A DNA stretch of 64,000 bases from Nematostella vectensis (GCF_932526225.1 NC_064044.1:9710538-9774537); one strand, 5' to 3'. Shown: positions 12,601 to 27,600, numbered from the stretch's first letter. The notes: a model not told the origin generated them from the letters alone. Program-made: numbers and translations.

Positions 12601-15600
12601 ATCACCACCATCGCTATTACAACAATCATCACCACCACCATCACCATATCCATACCATCATCTTTATCACCATCGTCTCCCCACCTGTTGATCGGCTGAC
12701 GTAGAACTTGGCCTCTGCGCCGTTGGAAGAGTAGAAGATGATGGCGTTGATCCCCTCGTCCCTGTCTGTCGCCGTCACCCTCCCGATCACAATGCCTCTA
12801 GAGGCGGATTCTGATACATTCACGTAATACATGCTCTTCTCGAACAGGGGGGACTCGTCATTTCTACAAACAGTAAAAAGTCTCAAGCATAATTCCCTTT
12901 CGTCTGAGAGAGCACCTGATTTGATTTTTTTGATATTCCAATAGTCGGCTTGACTTCAATAAAACTACGTTTGTGTAGTCAGCTACACAATTGTTTCCAT
13001 TTAAAACGTGATGAAATCTCGAAATTACCGTTTTATAAATTTCTATACTGTATCTCACTAAGTTTTGAAAATCATCAACCGATAGAAATGGATGCTTTTT
13101 CAAAACTGGTATGTTGCAAAAATCACAAAAGGATACCTGGCCTCTATAAACCATGTCTTTTACAGTTATGTAAAAGTGACAGTTATGGTCACGTGACCCC
13201 TAACACATACTTATCAGTGACGATCACTGTGAGTCGGGCTGTTGCGTTCTTTCCGCCTCCGTCAGTCGCGGTTACATTAAGGTGATAGGTCGCTTTTCTC
13301 TCGCGGTCAATAGAGCTACTGGGGCTCGCGGTGATCACCGCGGTCGAAGCGTTGATGACGAAATTTTCTGATCCGGGACCTAGTCATTCACAAGTAAATG
13401 ACGTTAGATATGCCTACATGTGTAGCAATACTAAAATATATGTTTATGTGGTTAAACACCATGTATAGTAAGCATATTGATAAAGTATATACTAGAAATT
13501 TATATGTAAATCGACTCTGCACCTTATATTCGAAATCATTACATGTTTGGTACTTTTAATGAAATAAACCGAAACGAAACGAAATGAATCGAAACAAAAC
13601 GAAACGTAATGAAATGGAACGAAACAAAACGAAATGAAACGAAACAAAACCGAATGAAATGAAATGATTGCTTGAACTTGCCTGAGAGTGAGTAAGTAAT
13701 GTCCTTGTTTGATCCATCGTCCGCGTCTGTGGCAATCATTGCCTGCTTCTGCAAGTAAAACGGCATTAGATTTTGTGATGACATGAAAGTGATGATAATA
13801 CTCAACATCGGTATTTTTAAATCCGACTCCATCCGCCCTGGGTGTAGATACTAATTCGTCTGACCGTTGTTAGATCGACCCTTTAGGAAACCTGGTTGGC
13901 TATGTATATGTGCATTTTGGCAACCATTAAAATTGCCGTGATCATCATCATTAATGCAATTATTGTCATATTTATCTTCAAGCTTATTAGCAAAATGATC
14001 ACCATTCATCGTAATTATCATCACAATCGTCGCCAAAATCCATTGTTACTCTAATTCAACACAGTCATCTTAACCACAATCTATGCTTTCTCTAGTTCAC
14101 TACTCACCATCGTAATCGTGGATCCCACGGGAGAGTTTTCTGCGATCTCTCCCTCGTACCCGGTAAAGCTGAACTGAGGGAAGTTGTCATTCTCATCCTT
14201 AACTGTGATCACCACCTCAGCGAATGTCTTAGAAGAAATTAGGGCGATAATTAGTAAGGTAAAAGATGCATAATTATTGGTATTTTAAACAAAAAATTGC
14301 ACTTCTTATTTTTTTATCATCTGTAAAATGTTAAGTAAAAAAAATTGTTAGGAAATGAAATTAAAGAATAACGATAACTTAACGCGAGAAAAGGCGAAAA
14401 TGGGGAAGGATACTTCAAGACACCTTATGTCACTTTTTATAGATGCATTAATTGCGTCGGAGCCTTTGACAAAATACCACTGACCTTTCTGCTCGAGGGC
14501 TCTCCCTGGTCTTCCGCCTGTACCGTCAGCACGAACGTATGTACCGCCTCCCTGTCAATCACCCCAGCAACTGTGATCTCCCCCGTGACGTTATTGATGC
14601 TAAACGCGTCATCTTTATTTCCGTTGGTTAACTTATACGTGACGTTACCATTAGCACCTTGGTCCCGGTCCGACGCGTGCACTCTCAACACAGGGGTACC
14701 GGTAGGGCTATTCTCAAGCACGTCAGCGGCGTACTTTGATTGGTTGAATACCGGGTCGTTGTCGTTGACATCATCGACGTAGATAACTACATAGGTCTAT
14801 AAGCGTCAAGTGAAATGATACGTTTTAGACGGCTATACAGAATCGAGTCCAGAACAAACATATATAAACGTATATACTTAAACCTGTCACCAATGATATC
14901 AATAACAGTTTATTTCTCCCTGTTATGAATTTTATTCGGGCACTAATTTGCCTTAAACGTACTCCTTAGAATGTCCAAATCTTGTGACCATTTGTATGTT
15001 CAAAATACACGTGACCATTAGCATGTGCAAAGCACGTGACCATTGGTATGTGCAAAGCACGTGACCACTGGTATGTCCAAAACACGTGACCACCGGCATA
15101 CCTACCCCGTTAGTATGCTCAAACGGTATTGCGATCAAAACTATATCAATATGATATCGATATGCGGACTACAATGACCTAGCACCAAGACTACCCATGT
15201 CCGGACAACCTCGTCCGACCTAACCTGTGACGTAAGAGGTGGTGTCCCGGTGTCACTTGCGATGACGGTCAGGTTGTACTTAGGCTCCCTGTCCGCGTCA
15301 AGCGCCGTCTTCGTCAGGATCATTCCATTTGGTGAGATCTCGAAATTATCTAGGGGGAACAACGTTAAAACCATTTCAGGATCATTCCATTTGGTGAGAT
15401 CTCGAAATTATCTAGGGGGAACAACGTTAAAACCATTTCAGGATCATTCCATTTGGTGAGATCTCGAAATTATCTAGGGGGAACAACGTTAAAACCATTT
15501 CAGGATCATTCCATTTGGTGAGATCTCGAAATTATCTAGGGGGAACAACGTTAAAACCATTTCAGGATCATTCCATTTGGCGAGATTTCGAAATTATCTA

Positions 15601-18600
15601 GGGGGAACAACGTTAAAACCATTTCAGGATCATTCCATTTGGTGAGATCTCGAAATTATCTAGGGGGAACAACGTTAAAACCATTTCAGGATCATTCCAT
15701 TTGGCGAGATCTCGAAATTATCTAGGGGGAACAGCGTTAAAACCATTTCAGGGTCATTCCATTTGGTGAGATCTCGAAATTATCTAGGGGGAACAACGTT
15801 AAAACCATTTCAGGATCATTCCATTTGGTGAGATCTCGAAATTATCTAGGGGGAACAACGTTAAAACCATTTCAGGATCATTTCATTTGGTGAAATCTGC
15901 AAATTATCCAGGGGGGACAATGTTAAATCATTCCAGGATCATTCCATTTGGTGAGATCTCGAAATTATCTAGGGGGAACAACGTTAAAACCATTTCAGGA
16001 TCATTCCATTTGGTGAGATCTCGAAATTATCTAGGGGGAACAACGTTAAAACCATTTCAGGATCATTCCATTTGGCGAGATTTCGAAATTATCTAGGGGG
16101 AACAACGTTAAAACCATTTCAGGATCATTCCATTTGGTGAGATCTCGAAATTATCTAGGGGGAACAACGTTAAAACCATTTCAGGATCATTCCATTTGGC
16201 GAGATCTCGAAATTATCTAGGGGGAACAGCGTTAAAACCATTTCAGGGTCATTCCATTTGGTGAGATCTCGAAATTATCTAGGGGGAACAACGTTAAAAC
16301 CATTTCAGGATCATTCCATTTGGTGAGATCTCGAAATTATCTAGGGGGAACAACGTTAAAACCATTTCAGGATCATTTCATTTGGTGAAATCTGCAAATT
16401 ATCCAGGGGGGACAACGTTAAAACCATTTCAGGATCATTCCATTTGGTGAGATCTCGCAATTATCTAGGGGGAACAACGTTAAAACCATTTCAGGATCAT
16501 TTCATTTGGTGAGATCTGCAAATTATCCAGGGGGGACAATGTTAAATCATTCCAGGATCATTCCATTTGGTGAGATCTCGAAATTATCTAGGGGGAACAA
16601 CGTTAAAACCATTTCAGGATCATTTCATTTGGTGAGATCTGCAAATTATCCAGGGGGGACAATGTTAAATCATTCCAGGATCATTCCATTTGGTGAGATC
16701 TCGAAATTATCTAGGGAGGAAACAGCGTGGAATAATGCGGGGCGTGGAATTGTGTCATATTTAGACTATATTATGGTGTGCTAATGCAGAGAACTGTAAT
16801 GCCTAGTGCACTCTAGCAACATTACAACATAACGACATGAGCGCGCGCACTATGTTTAGCCCGACGAAACGACATGGACATAATGACATAAAAGAAAAAA
16901 ATATATGTTTTTGCTCTTGTGTCGTTATGTCCATGTCGTTATGTCGAAGATAAGAGTGCGCAGAACTCTTTCAACAGAACATTTACTTTCTTTGCACAGT
17001 ACACAGTTGTCTTTATGCCAGTTGTAATGTCGAACCAGTTTTTCCACTTCACACTTACGGTTCTCGTCGCCATCTGTTATGTTGTAGATGACTTTCCCTT
17101 TGTACTCAAGGTCCTGATCAGTCGCGGAGACCTGGATCACATTACTACCAGGTCGCGCAGCCTCGCTTAACCGCGTTTCAAAATTCTGGGACTGGAACTG
17201 GGGCGAGTTGTCATTGATATCTCTAACAGTGATGCTCACCTAGCGACAAATTCGATAGTTCTCATGATTGATATTTGAAGTTTTACCTTTATAGGATTTT
17301 CAAAGATTAAAAGCAAAAAGCTTGTTACAGTGGAAGGTAGAATGGTTTGATGTCTGGTAATAGTAAAGATAAAAATAGATATAAAAGGTGTGGCTAGCCC
17401 GGGAGTTGATGTATCCCAAGGGGTCCCCTCCATCATCTATGGCCTCAAAGCCACAGGAATCCGATACTCACCCTGACTGTTGCTGACTTTCTGTCGGAGA
17501 TCGGTGTTGCCTGATCGGTGGCTGTTATGTCGAGAAGGAATCTCCCGTCGCCTTGAGCATTCCGGCTCATTTGGGGGCTCTCGCGATCCAATTCTTTCCT
17601 TACAGACAACTCACCCTGCAGTATAGCAAGCCTTCTTAGTAACGCTAACTTGAGTGGAGAGGGAGGGGGAGAGAGGGTGGGGGTGGGGGGGGGGGGGGGG
17701 GTGAGGGGCTCTTTCCTTTTGTCACACCGCACTGTCAAGTCTCAATGCAAGATAGCCAATCTCCTCGATAACGCTCACTGTGAGTGGCGAGGAGGGGGGG
17801 GGGGGGGGTTAGGGGCTCTTTCCTTCTGTCACACCGCACTGTCAAGTCGCAATGCAAGATAGCCAATCTCCTCGATAACGCTCACTGTGAGTGGCGAGGA
17901 GGGGGGGTGAGGGGCTTTTTCCTTCTGTCACACCTCACTGTCAAGTCTCAATGCAAGATAGCCAATCTCATTAATAACGCTCACTGTGAGTGGCGAGGAG
18001 GGGGGGGGGGGGGTTAGGGGCTCTTTCCTTCTGTCACACCGCACTGTCAAGTCGCAATGCAAGATAGCCAATCCCCTTAACAACGCTCACTGTGAGTGGC
18101 GAGGAGGGGGGGGGGGGGGGGGGGGGTTGAGGGGCTCTTTTCTTCTGTCACACCGCACTGTCAAGTCTCAATGCAAGATATCCAATCTCCTTAATAACGC
18201 TGACTGTGAGTGGCGAGGGGGGGGGGGGGGGGGTGGGGGGCTCTTTCCTTCTGTCACACCGCACTGTCAAGTCTCAATGCAAGATAGCCAATCTCCTTAA
18301 TAACGCTCACTGTAAGTGGCGAGGGGGGGGGGGGGGGGTGGGGTGAGAGGCTCTTTCCTTCTGTCACACCGCACTGTCAAGTCGCAATGCAAGATAGCCA
18401 ATCTCCTTAATAACGCTCACTGTGAGTGGCGAGGAGGGGGGGGGGGGGGGGGGTGAGGGGCTCTTTTCTTCTGTCACACCGCACTGTCAAGTCTCAATGC
18501 AAGATATCCAATCTCCTTAATAACGCTCATTGTGAGTGGCGAGGAGGGGGGGGGGGGGAGTGGGGTGAGAGGCTCTTTCCTTCTGTCACACCGCACTGTC

Positions 18601-21600
18601 AAGTCTCAATCCAATCTCCTTAATAACGCTCATTGTGAGTGGCGAGGGGGGGGGGGGGGACTCCCTCCTTCTGTCATCCCGCACAGACAGCTCACACATC
18701 AAGATGGCTAATCAACTAATAAAACTCACAGATTTCTGTTAATAGGGCGTGGCAATGCATGGGTACAGTTTCAGGGGTAACCTGGCCTCCTTTAGACCTG
18801 AGTAAACTAAGAGATTCATGGAGGCTAAAAGCTATGAATTTACCTCCATTGTATATACACTAGATCCGTCCCATTCCCCCGATCCCCCGCCACCACTCCC
18901 TTCCCTCGAGAAATCCCGGATACCCCACCAAAAAACGTTCACTTATGTTTCGGTTAGCAATGCTATTTATGATACTACACAATTATCATCGCTTTGTTGC
19001 TCTTGGATCATACTGAGAAAACTACAGAAGAACTTCCCACTAGGGGGTCACTGAACGTTTGGCGGGCACGTAAAAGCAAATCCGGAAGACATGACGGAAA
19101 AACATGACGTGACACTCTAAATAAGCCCATTTCACATCGAATAAGGCGGAGAATTTCTCTGAGTACTTAGTAACTTAAAGCAAACAATATATCAAGTGCG
19201 ACTTTTTTAAATTGATGCGACTTTTCGTAAAGTGTCATTGAAATTTGAGCTTTTCGTTCCTGAGCTGATACAAAGTGCAATGATGAGGAAAAAATTATCT
19301 TAAAAAGTTAAAATCTGGTTATGTGCACTTCGGCCTCACATTATTTGTGTTTTAAAAATCAGTCCGTAATACAAGGAACCTATAGCCACTGAAGAAATAG
19401 TGCCTTCTCTCTCTATCTGGAATTGCGCGTTTTTCAGTTTTTTCCGTCATGTCAATACGGAAATGACCTCAAAATTGCTAGAAAATCTGCAAACGAGATC
19501 ACAAACAAGGTTGCCACAGTGCTCGTTAACAACTGACACGAGCGACATGACGGAGAAACCTGGAAAATGCGCAATTTGGGATAGAGAAAGGAGACACAAT
19601 TTCTTACTATGGCCATCGGTTTCTTATTACAGACTGATTTCCCAAACACGAATAACGTGAGGCTGAAGTGGACATATCCAGATTTTGGCTTTTTAAGAAA
19701 GTTTTTCCTTGATCATCCTTGCGCTATGTATCAGCTCAGGGAGGAAAAGCTCAAATTTCAATGACACTACAAAAAGTAGCATCAATTAAAAAAAGTCGCA
19801 CTTGATATTTTGTTTGCTATTACTCACTAAGTAATTAGAGAAATTTTGCGCCTTATTAGATGTGAAATGGGCTTATAAGCGTCAAGTCATGTTTTTCCGT
19901 CAGGCCGACACGAGCTAACTAAAACGGCTAAAAGAACAAGTGATATATTTCTCGATGTTAAATATCGATTGGCATGCCACAGGCTTACCAACCTCTCAGT
20001 CAGTCCCTAGACAATCTCAGTAACTGGCTCGAATTTTTTCACGATTGATCACCTTCTGTAATTGTCTTATACCATAGAATAAAGGTCACAATAAACTCTC
20101 ATTGCTTTGTGATGTGTATTTATTCAGAATAAGCGGTATTTCTAACGTTTGAGCAGTTGAGGGATTCCGCGTTACTTGATGCATCTAAAAATAAGTATCT
20201 CTTTTTTTATAAGACAATTACAGGAGGTGATCAATCGTAAAAATATTCGAGCTAGTTACTGAAATTGACTAGAGACTGACTGAAAGGTTGGTAAGCCTGT
20301 TGGCATTCAAATGATGTTTACCCGTTTTGCTACACCTTACGTAACGTAACGGTGGATTTTCTTATTTAAGCACACCCGTAACAGATATATCTTACGCTAA
20401 CCTAAAAATAAGCCTTAAAAGATCAAAATGATTATTTCTTTAAAGGTACTAAAACAAGAGTTGATAGGCAAACACAGGCCTGCTTCTACTCGAGTTTTCT
20501 GGTCTAATTTCATCTGACCTTAAGGGCTTTAACAATTGACTAGCGGTGGATTAGAAACCATAAACCAGCGATCACATGAATCCATTCCAGACAAGAATCC
20601 TTGACCTGGCGTTTGCTTTCTCGATAATACCCCCTTTTCCAGACATAGGAAAACAACGTATGGGAAAAAGTTGTTGATTCAATGACAGCTTAAACAGCCA
20701 GGAAATCCATCATCCTCTAACTTTTGAAGCGGGAAACAATCAATAAATATTATCCTTAATCCTGTTAAAAAATATATATTTTTTTTTTATTGCGGTGCTG
20801 ATCGTCGTCTTTTATGCAAGCGTAAGTAGGGTTTATTCATCGAGCTTGGCGAAAGAAAAGGTAATCAAAAGCTGTATGAATTATTCATCTTTTAGCACCA
20901 TTCCTAGAAACCAACAATAAAATATGCAACATATTTGGGATCATACGATGCAGGCTTCGCCTTCAGCAGCCGATGACAGCTAGATAGCTATTTTTGGCCA
21001 ACCGGGCTATTTTTGGCCTGAGGTTAGCCCGCATTTACCAGTTAGATCCCTTCCCGATAAGCTTTCGTCTCTCTTCCTTACGACACCAGAAGCATTTTGT
21101 GACAAAGAGACCAGGAAATATGGAGCGCAGTCGCTCACACACGCTTAATTCTGTGGCCTTTTTATCGAAGAGTGAGGTTATCTTCGAGTACTGTGTGGTA
21201 GTGATGGTTGCTGCTTGCTTTGCGCTTGTCTACACGAGTCTAGTTTTACTGAAGGGTGCAATTCGAAGCTCAGAAATTCATTTGGACAAAACTTTCAAGA
21301 CCTTTTAAGATGAGGTGCTTTTCCTTAAGGACAGAGAGAAGTGTGTGGGATACGAACATACGAAGAAGTGAGTCAAATAGCGCTCAGCTGCCCCAGAATG
21401 GAACATTAGAAAAGGAATGATGTTATCTTATCCTCAGGCGCGAGATTCACACAGAAAATGGTGAGACATGAACAATTTCAGGGATACGAAAAGCTATTGC
21501 TTAGGGCTATGCAGGACTCGAGCGAAAATTATCTTGATCTTGCAAGAAAGAAAGACCACGGCTTGCAGCAGCGACAAATGAGTCATTCCGATAAAAAGTT

Positions 21601-24600
21601 TTTTTTTTCTTAATTCAAAGTATAGATCATTCATCTCCGGTGTCTGCAAAATGGATATCGCGCATTCCTTAGATAACTTTTTTTTCTACCAGAGAAAGTG
21701 TAGGTTGCACAATCCGATAACAAAAATGGTGTTAGCTTTGCTGTTTATTCATTGATTAAAAATGTAGAATACATCGTTTTTGATTGTAAAATAAGATATA
21801 CAATAATATAGACAAGCAAGACTGAAAACGAATTTCTTATTTTAGAAAGTTTTAGAAAGTCATATCGTTAAGCAAGATCTATGCATTCCGCTAGAATTTG
21901 AGAATATTAGAACATTCAATGTCTCAGAACTGTTTTTTTTTTTTTTGCTTCATCATTTCCAAGCTTAGCCCATTAGATAAAAATATATCAATATTATTAC
22001 CCCCCCTCCCTCCCCCTACCTCGAAAGTTATGTTCGGTCCCTGATATGGTACAGCAAAAGACTTCTTACCGTCACGGGATCGAGGCGAAAGAACCCATGT
22101 TCATCTCCCGACAGGCTATACGCGACTTTACCGTTCGCGTCTGCATCCGGGTCAGTAGCATTGATGTCAATCAAGCTCTTGTTAATGGTACCCGGTCCCT
22201 CGTCAACCGTGATCACATAAGTCGCGAGGGACTGAGCCGGGTTCGGGTCAAACGCCGGTGTGTTGTCATTCACGTCTAGAATGGTCACGTGGACCGTGGT
22301 TGAGTTCTATGAAATTCCAAATTGTGTTTATGAAAAATGTTTGACGTTTTAACTACACTCATTTTCAATCACACGTGCGCCCTATGCCTTTTGTTTACGC
22401 GTCACAATTGTGTTTTGGTCAATCATGACTTTCGAATTTTTTCAATTCTGCATTTGTCACAGCTTTAGATCGATCACAACCAAGCTACATTTAAAAAAAA
22501 GTTCAAACCCAGCAATTGAATAAAGTTCGAAATGGTTAATTGGTTCTTAACTTTACATTGTTGTTGATTAAGTGCAGATGTGCGCATGTATCTTTTGTCC
22601 GCTTTCTTGGCGCCTGGTGCTTTTCGGCGCTTTCTCATTGGTTAGCGGTCTGCCGCCGTAACTGCAAAATGGCTTCCGTCACAAAAAAACAGTCGCGACT
22701 CGGAAACGAAAAACACAAGGTGCACGTGTGTCTGAAAACAAGTGTAAGATACCGCGTGTGCATGTAGCATTATTTTTATGTGATTAGTTGTGGGGATGTT
22801 AGGAGATCAGGCATTCACCTTCCTTAGGAGTAACTGGATGTTGATGTTTCATTTAAATTTTCAATTTCCATTTTAATTGAAAAAGAGAAGTGAAGTTATC
22901 AAAATCAATTATGTAGCTACTGTAAGGCAGCGCAGTGAATCGTACCTAGAGTTACGCAAATTGTAAGAGAGTTAATGGTGAATTCCATTGAAAACTTCAC
23001 GCTCGAACCGATATCGATTAAGCGTGGAATTCACGAGTCGGTAAATGGCTCTTATGAATCCTGAACTTAAATTGTGATGTCCAAGATCACCACATCTGAA
23101 GGCTTACCGTATTTGGAGGAGATCCATTGTCCGTGACATTAATAATCAGGTCGTACGAGTCCTTAAGCTCACGGTCAAGCCCGGTCGGGGAGATCTGGAG
23201 CCTACCGGTAGCGCTGTTGAGAGTAAATCGGCTGTCCCCGCCAGACATTGAGTATGTCAGCTGACCGTTACTTCCGGCATCTGGGTCAACGGCTGCTATG
23301 GAGGAGAGGAGGACGGTCCCGCCACCCGCACCCTGTAGGCAACAGGCAAAAGGTTAAGTTGGGGTTAGGTATCGGAGCGCGTACTGGTCGCCCGACCAAG
23401 CGCTACCCAGGAAACCATGGCAACCGGGCGACAGCTCCCCGCCACAGGGGATACCCGTCACACTAATTTCTCAGTGGAATATTCTTACCCTAAGCTTTGG
23501 GAGGGTGGGTGGGGACTGAAAAGCGTGGATCATAGGTAAGCTTCACTCGAAACGCTGCCAGTGCATTAAAGACGCGGGGTGGTCGTTCTCCTGACCAGGG
23601 GCCGGCATTCGGCCTCAGGGCGCGCGACCGTGACTCGGTTTAACTTCGTCTAAATTCCATTTAGACACATATAATGGCCGCTTACAGAACAGGAACTACT
23701 AAATGTGCTTAGAATATGTCTCTTTGTACAATATATCGATACATATCAATCAATGTCTGTCGTTTTTCTAAATGGTCTTAAAGAGCCTGGGGCGATCGCG
23801 CGGGAGACCTGTGATATTCTAAAACGTTAGGGACTAGGCTCCATATCCAAGATGGCTGCCAGCAAAATCGTAGTAAACACGAATTTCTGAAAGTGTACGT
23901 GGAATTCTGGACTTAAATAGCTGTAGAGCGATAAAAAAGCGAAAAACTGATTGAAGCGGACTCCCAAATATGGTATGTAAGGCTTATAAGAAAATGACCG
24001 AGCGAGCTAGAAAAACGACAGTTTATAAAACAAGATTGACTAATATGATATTTCTTGGCAGCTTGACTATATCATCAGAAAACTTTAAAATGTGTTCAAT
24101 GAATCTATTGAAGGATTATGAAATATTTTAATATCAAATATTATATATAATATCTAATAGCCTGCCAAGCAATTTCCCCTACCACTCCCTCCCCCCAAGC
24201 CCCCTAGCGAATCTTGGTCACATGCCTGGTTTACAAGTTTTTGAGATGTATGTCCTTGGTCAAGTTAGATAGATGGATTCTTTTATTAGCCGCTTATACA
24301 GAGTTTTACATAAAGCTAACAAAACTCGAAAAAGGAAGAAAGATGTTATAGTATCTGTCACTATACATTCCTACTTTTAAAGCAGTCGTGAATAGATTTG
24401 GCCACCTCTTTTTTATTGTATTTGGTCATAAAGCTGGTGATAGGGTCGCATAGAGAGAGGGGAGGGGGTTAAAAGCATGTTCAAGGATCCTATCAAGGAC
24501 AGACTTGTGAAGGTTTGCTGCTTGTATCTATCTGCTTGAATCATGCGTTACCTCGCTGATGTTGGTTGTGATGGTCAGGCCATCTGTGATTTGTGGTGTG

Positions 24601-27600
24601 TTATCGTTCTCGTCCAAGACGTTGACTGTAAGCTGGACGTCTTTGTGACGACTTGACACGCCGTGGTCATACGCGGAGACCTAGTGTACGAGAACAATGA
24701 TGATAATAATGAAGGTTACAATAATACTCATAATGATGATATAAAAAATGTATATAATTTTGTTGCTGGTGGTGTTTATTAAGATTATAAAAATAAAAAT
24801 TAATGCAATATTGGCGGTGTGATGGCAATAACATCAAAGATGACAATAAGTTGATGAGTGGATGAATAAGGCTGTTTATGATGATGAAGATGATGACAAT
24901 TATGTTGCTCGCGAACTTTTTAAGCGGAGTTTGTAGCCATGGCAAACCACGGAACAAGATGAAATAACCGATTAGAGGGGGTCCGAGGATTAAGCTATAG
25001 AAATGAATGTCTGGCAAAGAGGTTAACGGTGCTTACGCTGTGCAGTTCCAGCGCGACACAAAATAATCTATTAGGGGAGCTTGCAGTCGACATAGATGCA
25101 TCTCAGATCTCTATTTTGGATGATGATGACAATGATGTTGATGAGCAGAATAAATATGGCTGTTGATTATGATGATGATGGATGATGAAATCACTTACTG
25201 CAAGTGTGTATGTAGCAATAGTCTCTCTGTCCAGTTCCCTGGCTGTTGTTACCAGGCCACTTCCGTTAATCGAGAAATGTCCGCCATCATCTCCCGCGCT
25301 GATGTTGAAGGACAGCTACAAATAGAGCATTACAATATTAATGGTGTTAACACCTTCCTTGCTTTAAGCCGTGCAGATTAGATGCTGTTGTAAATGCTTT
25401 TAATTTTGTCAGTGTATGACCATTCAACATAAACAAAATGCATTTAGCAGACTACTTTGTTTTTGCGGTGGATAGGGTCAAGTTGTGTGTCAACCATGCG
25501 CATTTTAAGAAATGCAAAGAAAATCATGCCTGTTGTCCTCGTCACCATCCGAGCTCTTGGAATGTACAAGTTGCCTTTTGTATAGCGCTTATTTTAAGCG
25601 TTTCACATTCGCATAACTATTATTCATCAGTATTCAGAAAGGGATTGCTCCACGCAATTTCCAATCATAAAAGTTGATTAAACACTGGAGTCACAGCCCC
25701 AATGAAGATAGTCCGGTGTTTACTTAGAACTTACCCGCCCATTCTCCCCGCTGTCTTTATCGGTCGCGGTGACCTGGAACACACTCGTACCAGCAGGCAG
25801 GTTCTCGGCAATGTCACTAGTGTACGGCATCCCGGTGAATTCTGGGTCGTTGTCGTTCACATCTTGAAGGGTAACTGTCACGGTTGCTATGGCAATTTCC
25901 TGATAGAAGCCTCCCCCGTCTTTGGCCACAAGTGAGAATAGATACTGAGGGAGGGTGTCGTAGTCGAGTATTTGCGCCGCACTGATTGTGCCATTATCGG
26001 CGTTGACTGAAAAGCTGGGAAATTGAGAAAAAATTTGCATTAGTCATAAGATGAGTTAGTGAATAAGCTTTGACCAGTCTAATGTCTGTGCTCATGTTTG
26101 GTATTCCTGTGGTAGACCATAAGGCGAAAGGGGAGGAGAGGGTTTGCGTGACGTCACATCACCACAGGAAACCCGAGAAGACCGCTATGAACTAGGCTGT
26201 TCCTGGAACTGGGTTACGGGTGTGTGTCTCTAAAGGAAATATTTTCCAAAAATTGAAAGAATGATGATTGTAAGTCAAAGAAGGGCGGTAAGAGAAGCAA
26301 TTTATAAATTTATTTTATAATAAAATACTGCTCTCTGATAAAGGGTGTTCCCGCGCCCTTTTTGCCTATTTATAGATGTGCGACAAAATTGGGGGGGGGG
26401 GGAGGGTGGGGGAAAGAGGAGTATTTAACTTACTATGCTGCCTGACCCCCTCTCAGTTCGTACGTCAACGCACCGAACGTCCCAAGGTCGGCATCCGTGG
26501 CCTGCGAGTAAGAAAGACGAAGGGCTGGGTTACCACAGGGTGACCGGAGCAGTGTTGTCTAACAATCATTGAACGGTTCTCACTTCGCATAATGCATCTT
26601 ATTAGATGCTTCACCAGAAACATTAACAAGAATTTTCAAATTTCCAATTATTTCTGGGGCCGTTTCTTGAAAAATGCGGGTATCTTGACATTTGATTGGA
26701 TAAAAAGGGCATTAATCCCAGGGTAAGCTTTAACCTGAAGGATCCCGGCCCTGATGTAATATTAAGATACGTGATTATTGTTTTGTTTTCAGCAAAGTCT
26801 TGCTGGATGGAGAATATATTTTACTTACCGTGATATCAGCTATGTGCGTCCCTGGTGTGATCTCCTCGTCCATCGTGTAGTTATAAGAAGATTTAGCGAA
26901 CATGGGTTTGTTATCATTTACATTAATTAGCGTTAGCGTTACGGATGCGTTCGCCGAGAACTTCTCGCTTGTGTCCGTCTCAGTCGCCACAACCTATTGA
27001 CCAGAAAAAAGACCATTAAAAATGACTACTTCTGATGCAATGACAATACTAAATATACATATTATAGTGTATTATATACATTGTACCGACCGACGATGAG
27101 AACAAAAAGAGCAACAGCCATCAAATTAAAAGAAACGTCATCAGAAGCAGCAGAACCAACTAAAACTGTAACTGTAGCTAGTAAGGGTATGTGACAATAT
27201 GTGATACGAGCGTTTATCGAATGGACTACTCTACAGTAAAACTTAAAAACTTGTAGCGGCACACAGGTTTTAGTCCCCCTCACCTTCTTCTCCTCTCCTC
27301 TTCCCGTCCAATCCCACCCACTACCACCACCACTACCACAACCTCTTTCCCAGTAGAGTAGAAATTTTACTTAAGAAAACAAAGCAGATATATCTGCTTT
27401 GTAGGCGTCGGTCCACCGGCAAATATAAGGAATGGCCGAGGCTTGTCCTATAACTTCCCAAAAGCCTCAACCGTGATAACAACAGCCGCTGTAACAAAAC
27501 GAAAACTGTTGTATCCGGAGTACTATTAAAGTAGTCTAAGGAATCTTTAAGGGGATCACGGGCACGGTTTACTGATTGAAATTCATTTGCACAGGGCTAA

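Noticed and set aside
13682-13748. Acceptor six bases earlier for exon 25, adding Lys-Gln
   Set aside because: Both are in frame; the shorter form gives normal EC spacing. Transcripts would decide.
15316-16720. CRISPR-like direct repeats
   Set aside because: Units are contiguous with no spacers, in a eukaryotic intron.
15250-16784. Plus-strand open frames in the 62-bp array
   Set aside because: Shadow frames of the minisatellite; the coding strand is minus.
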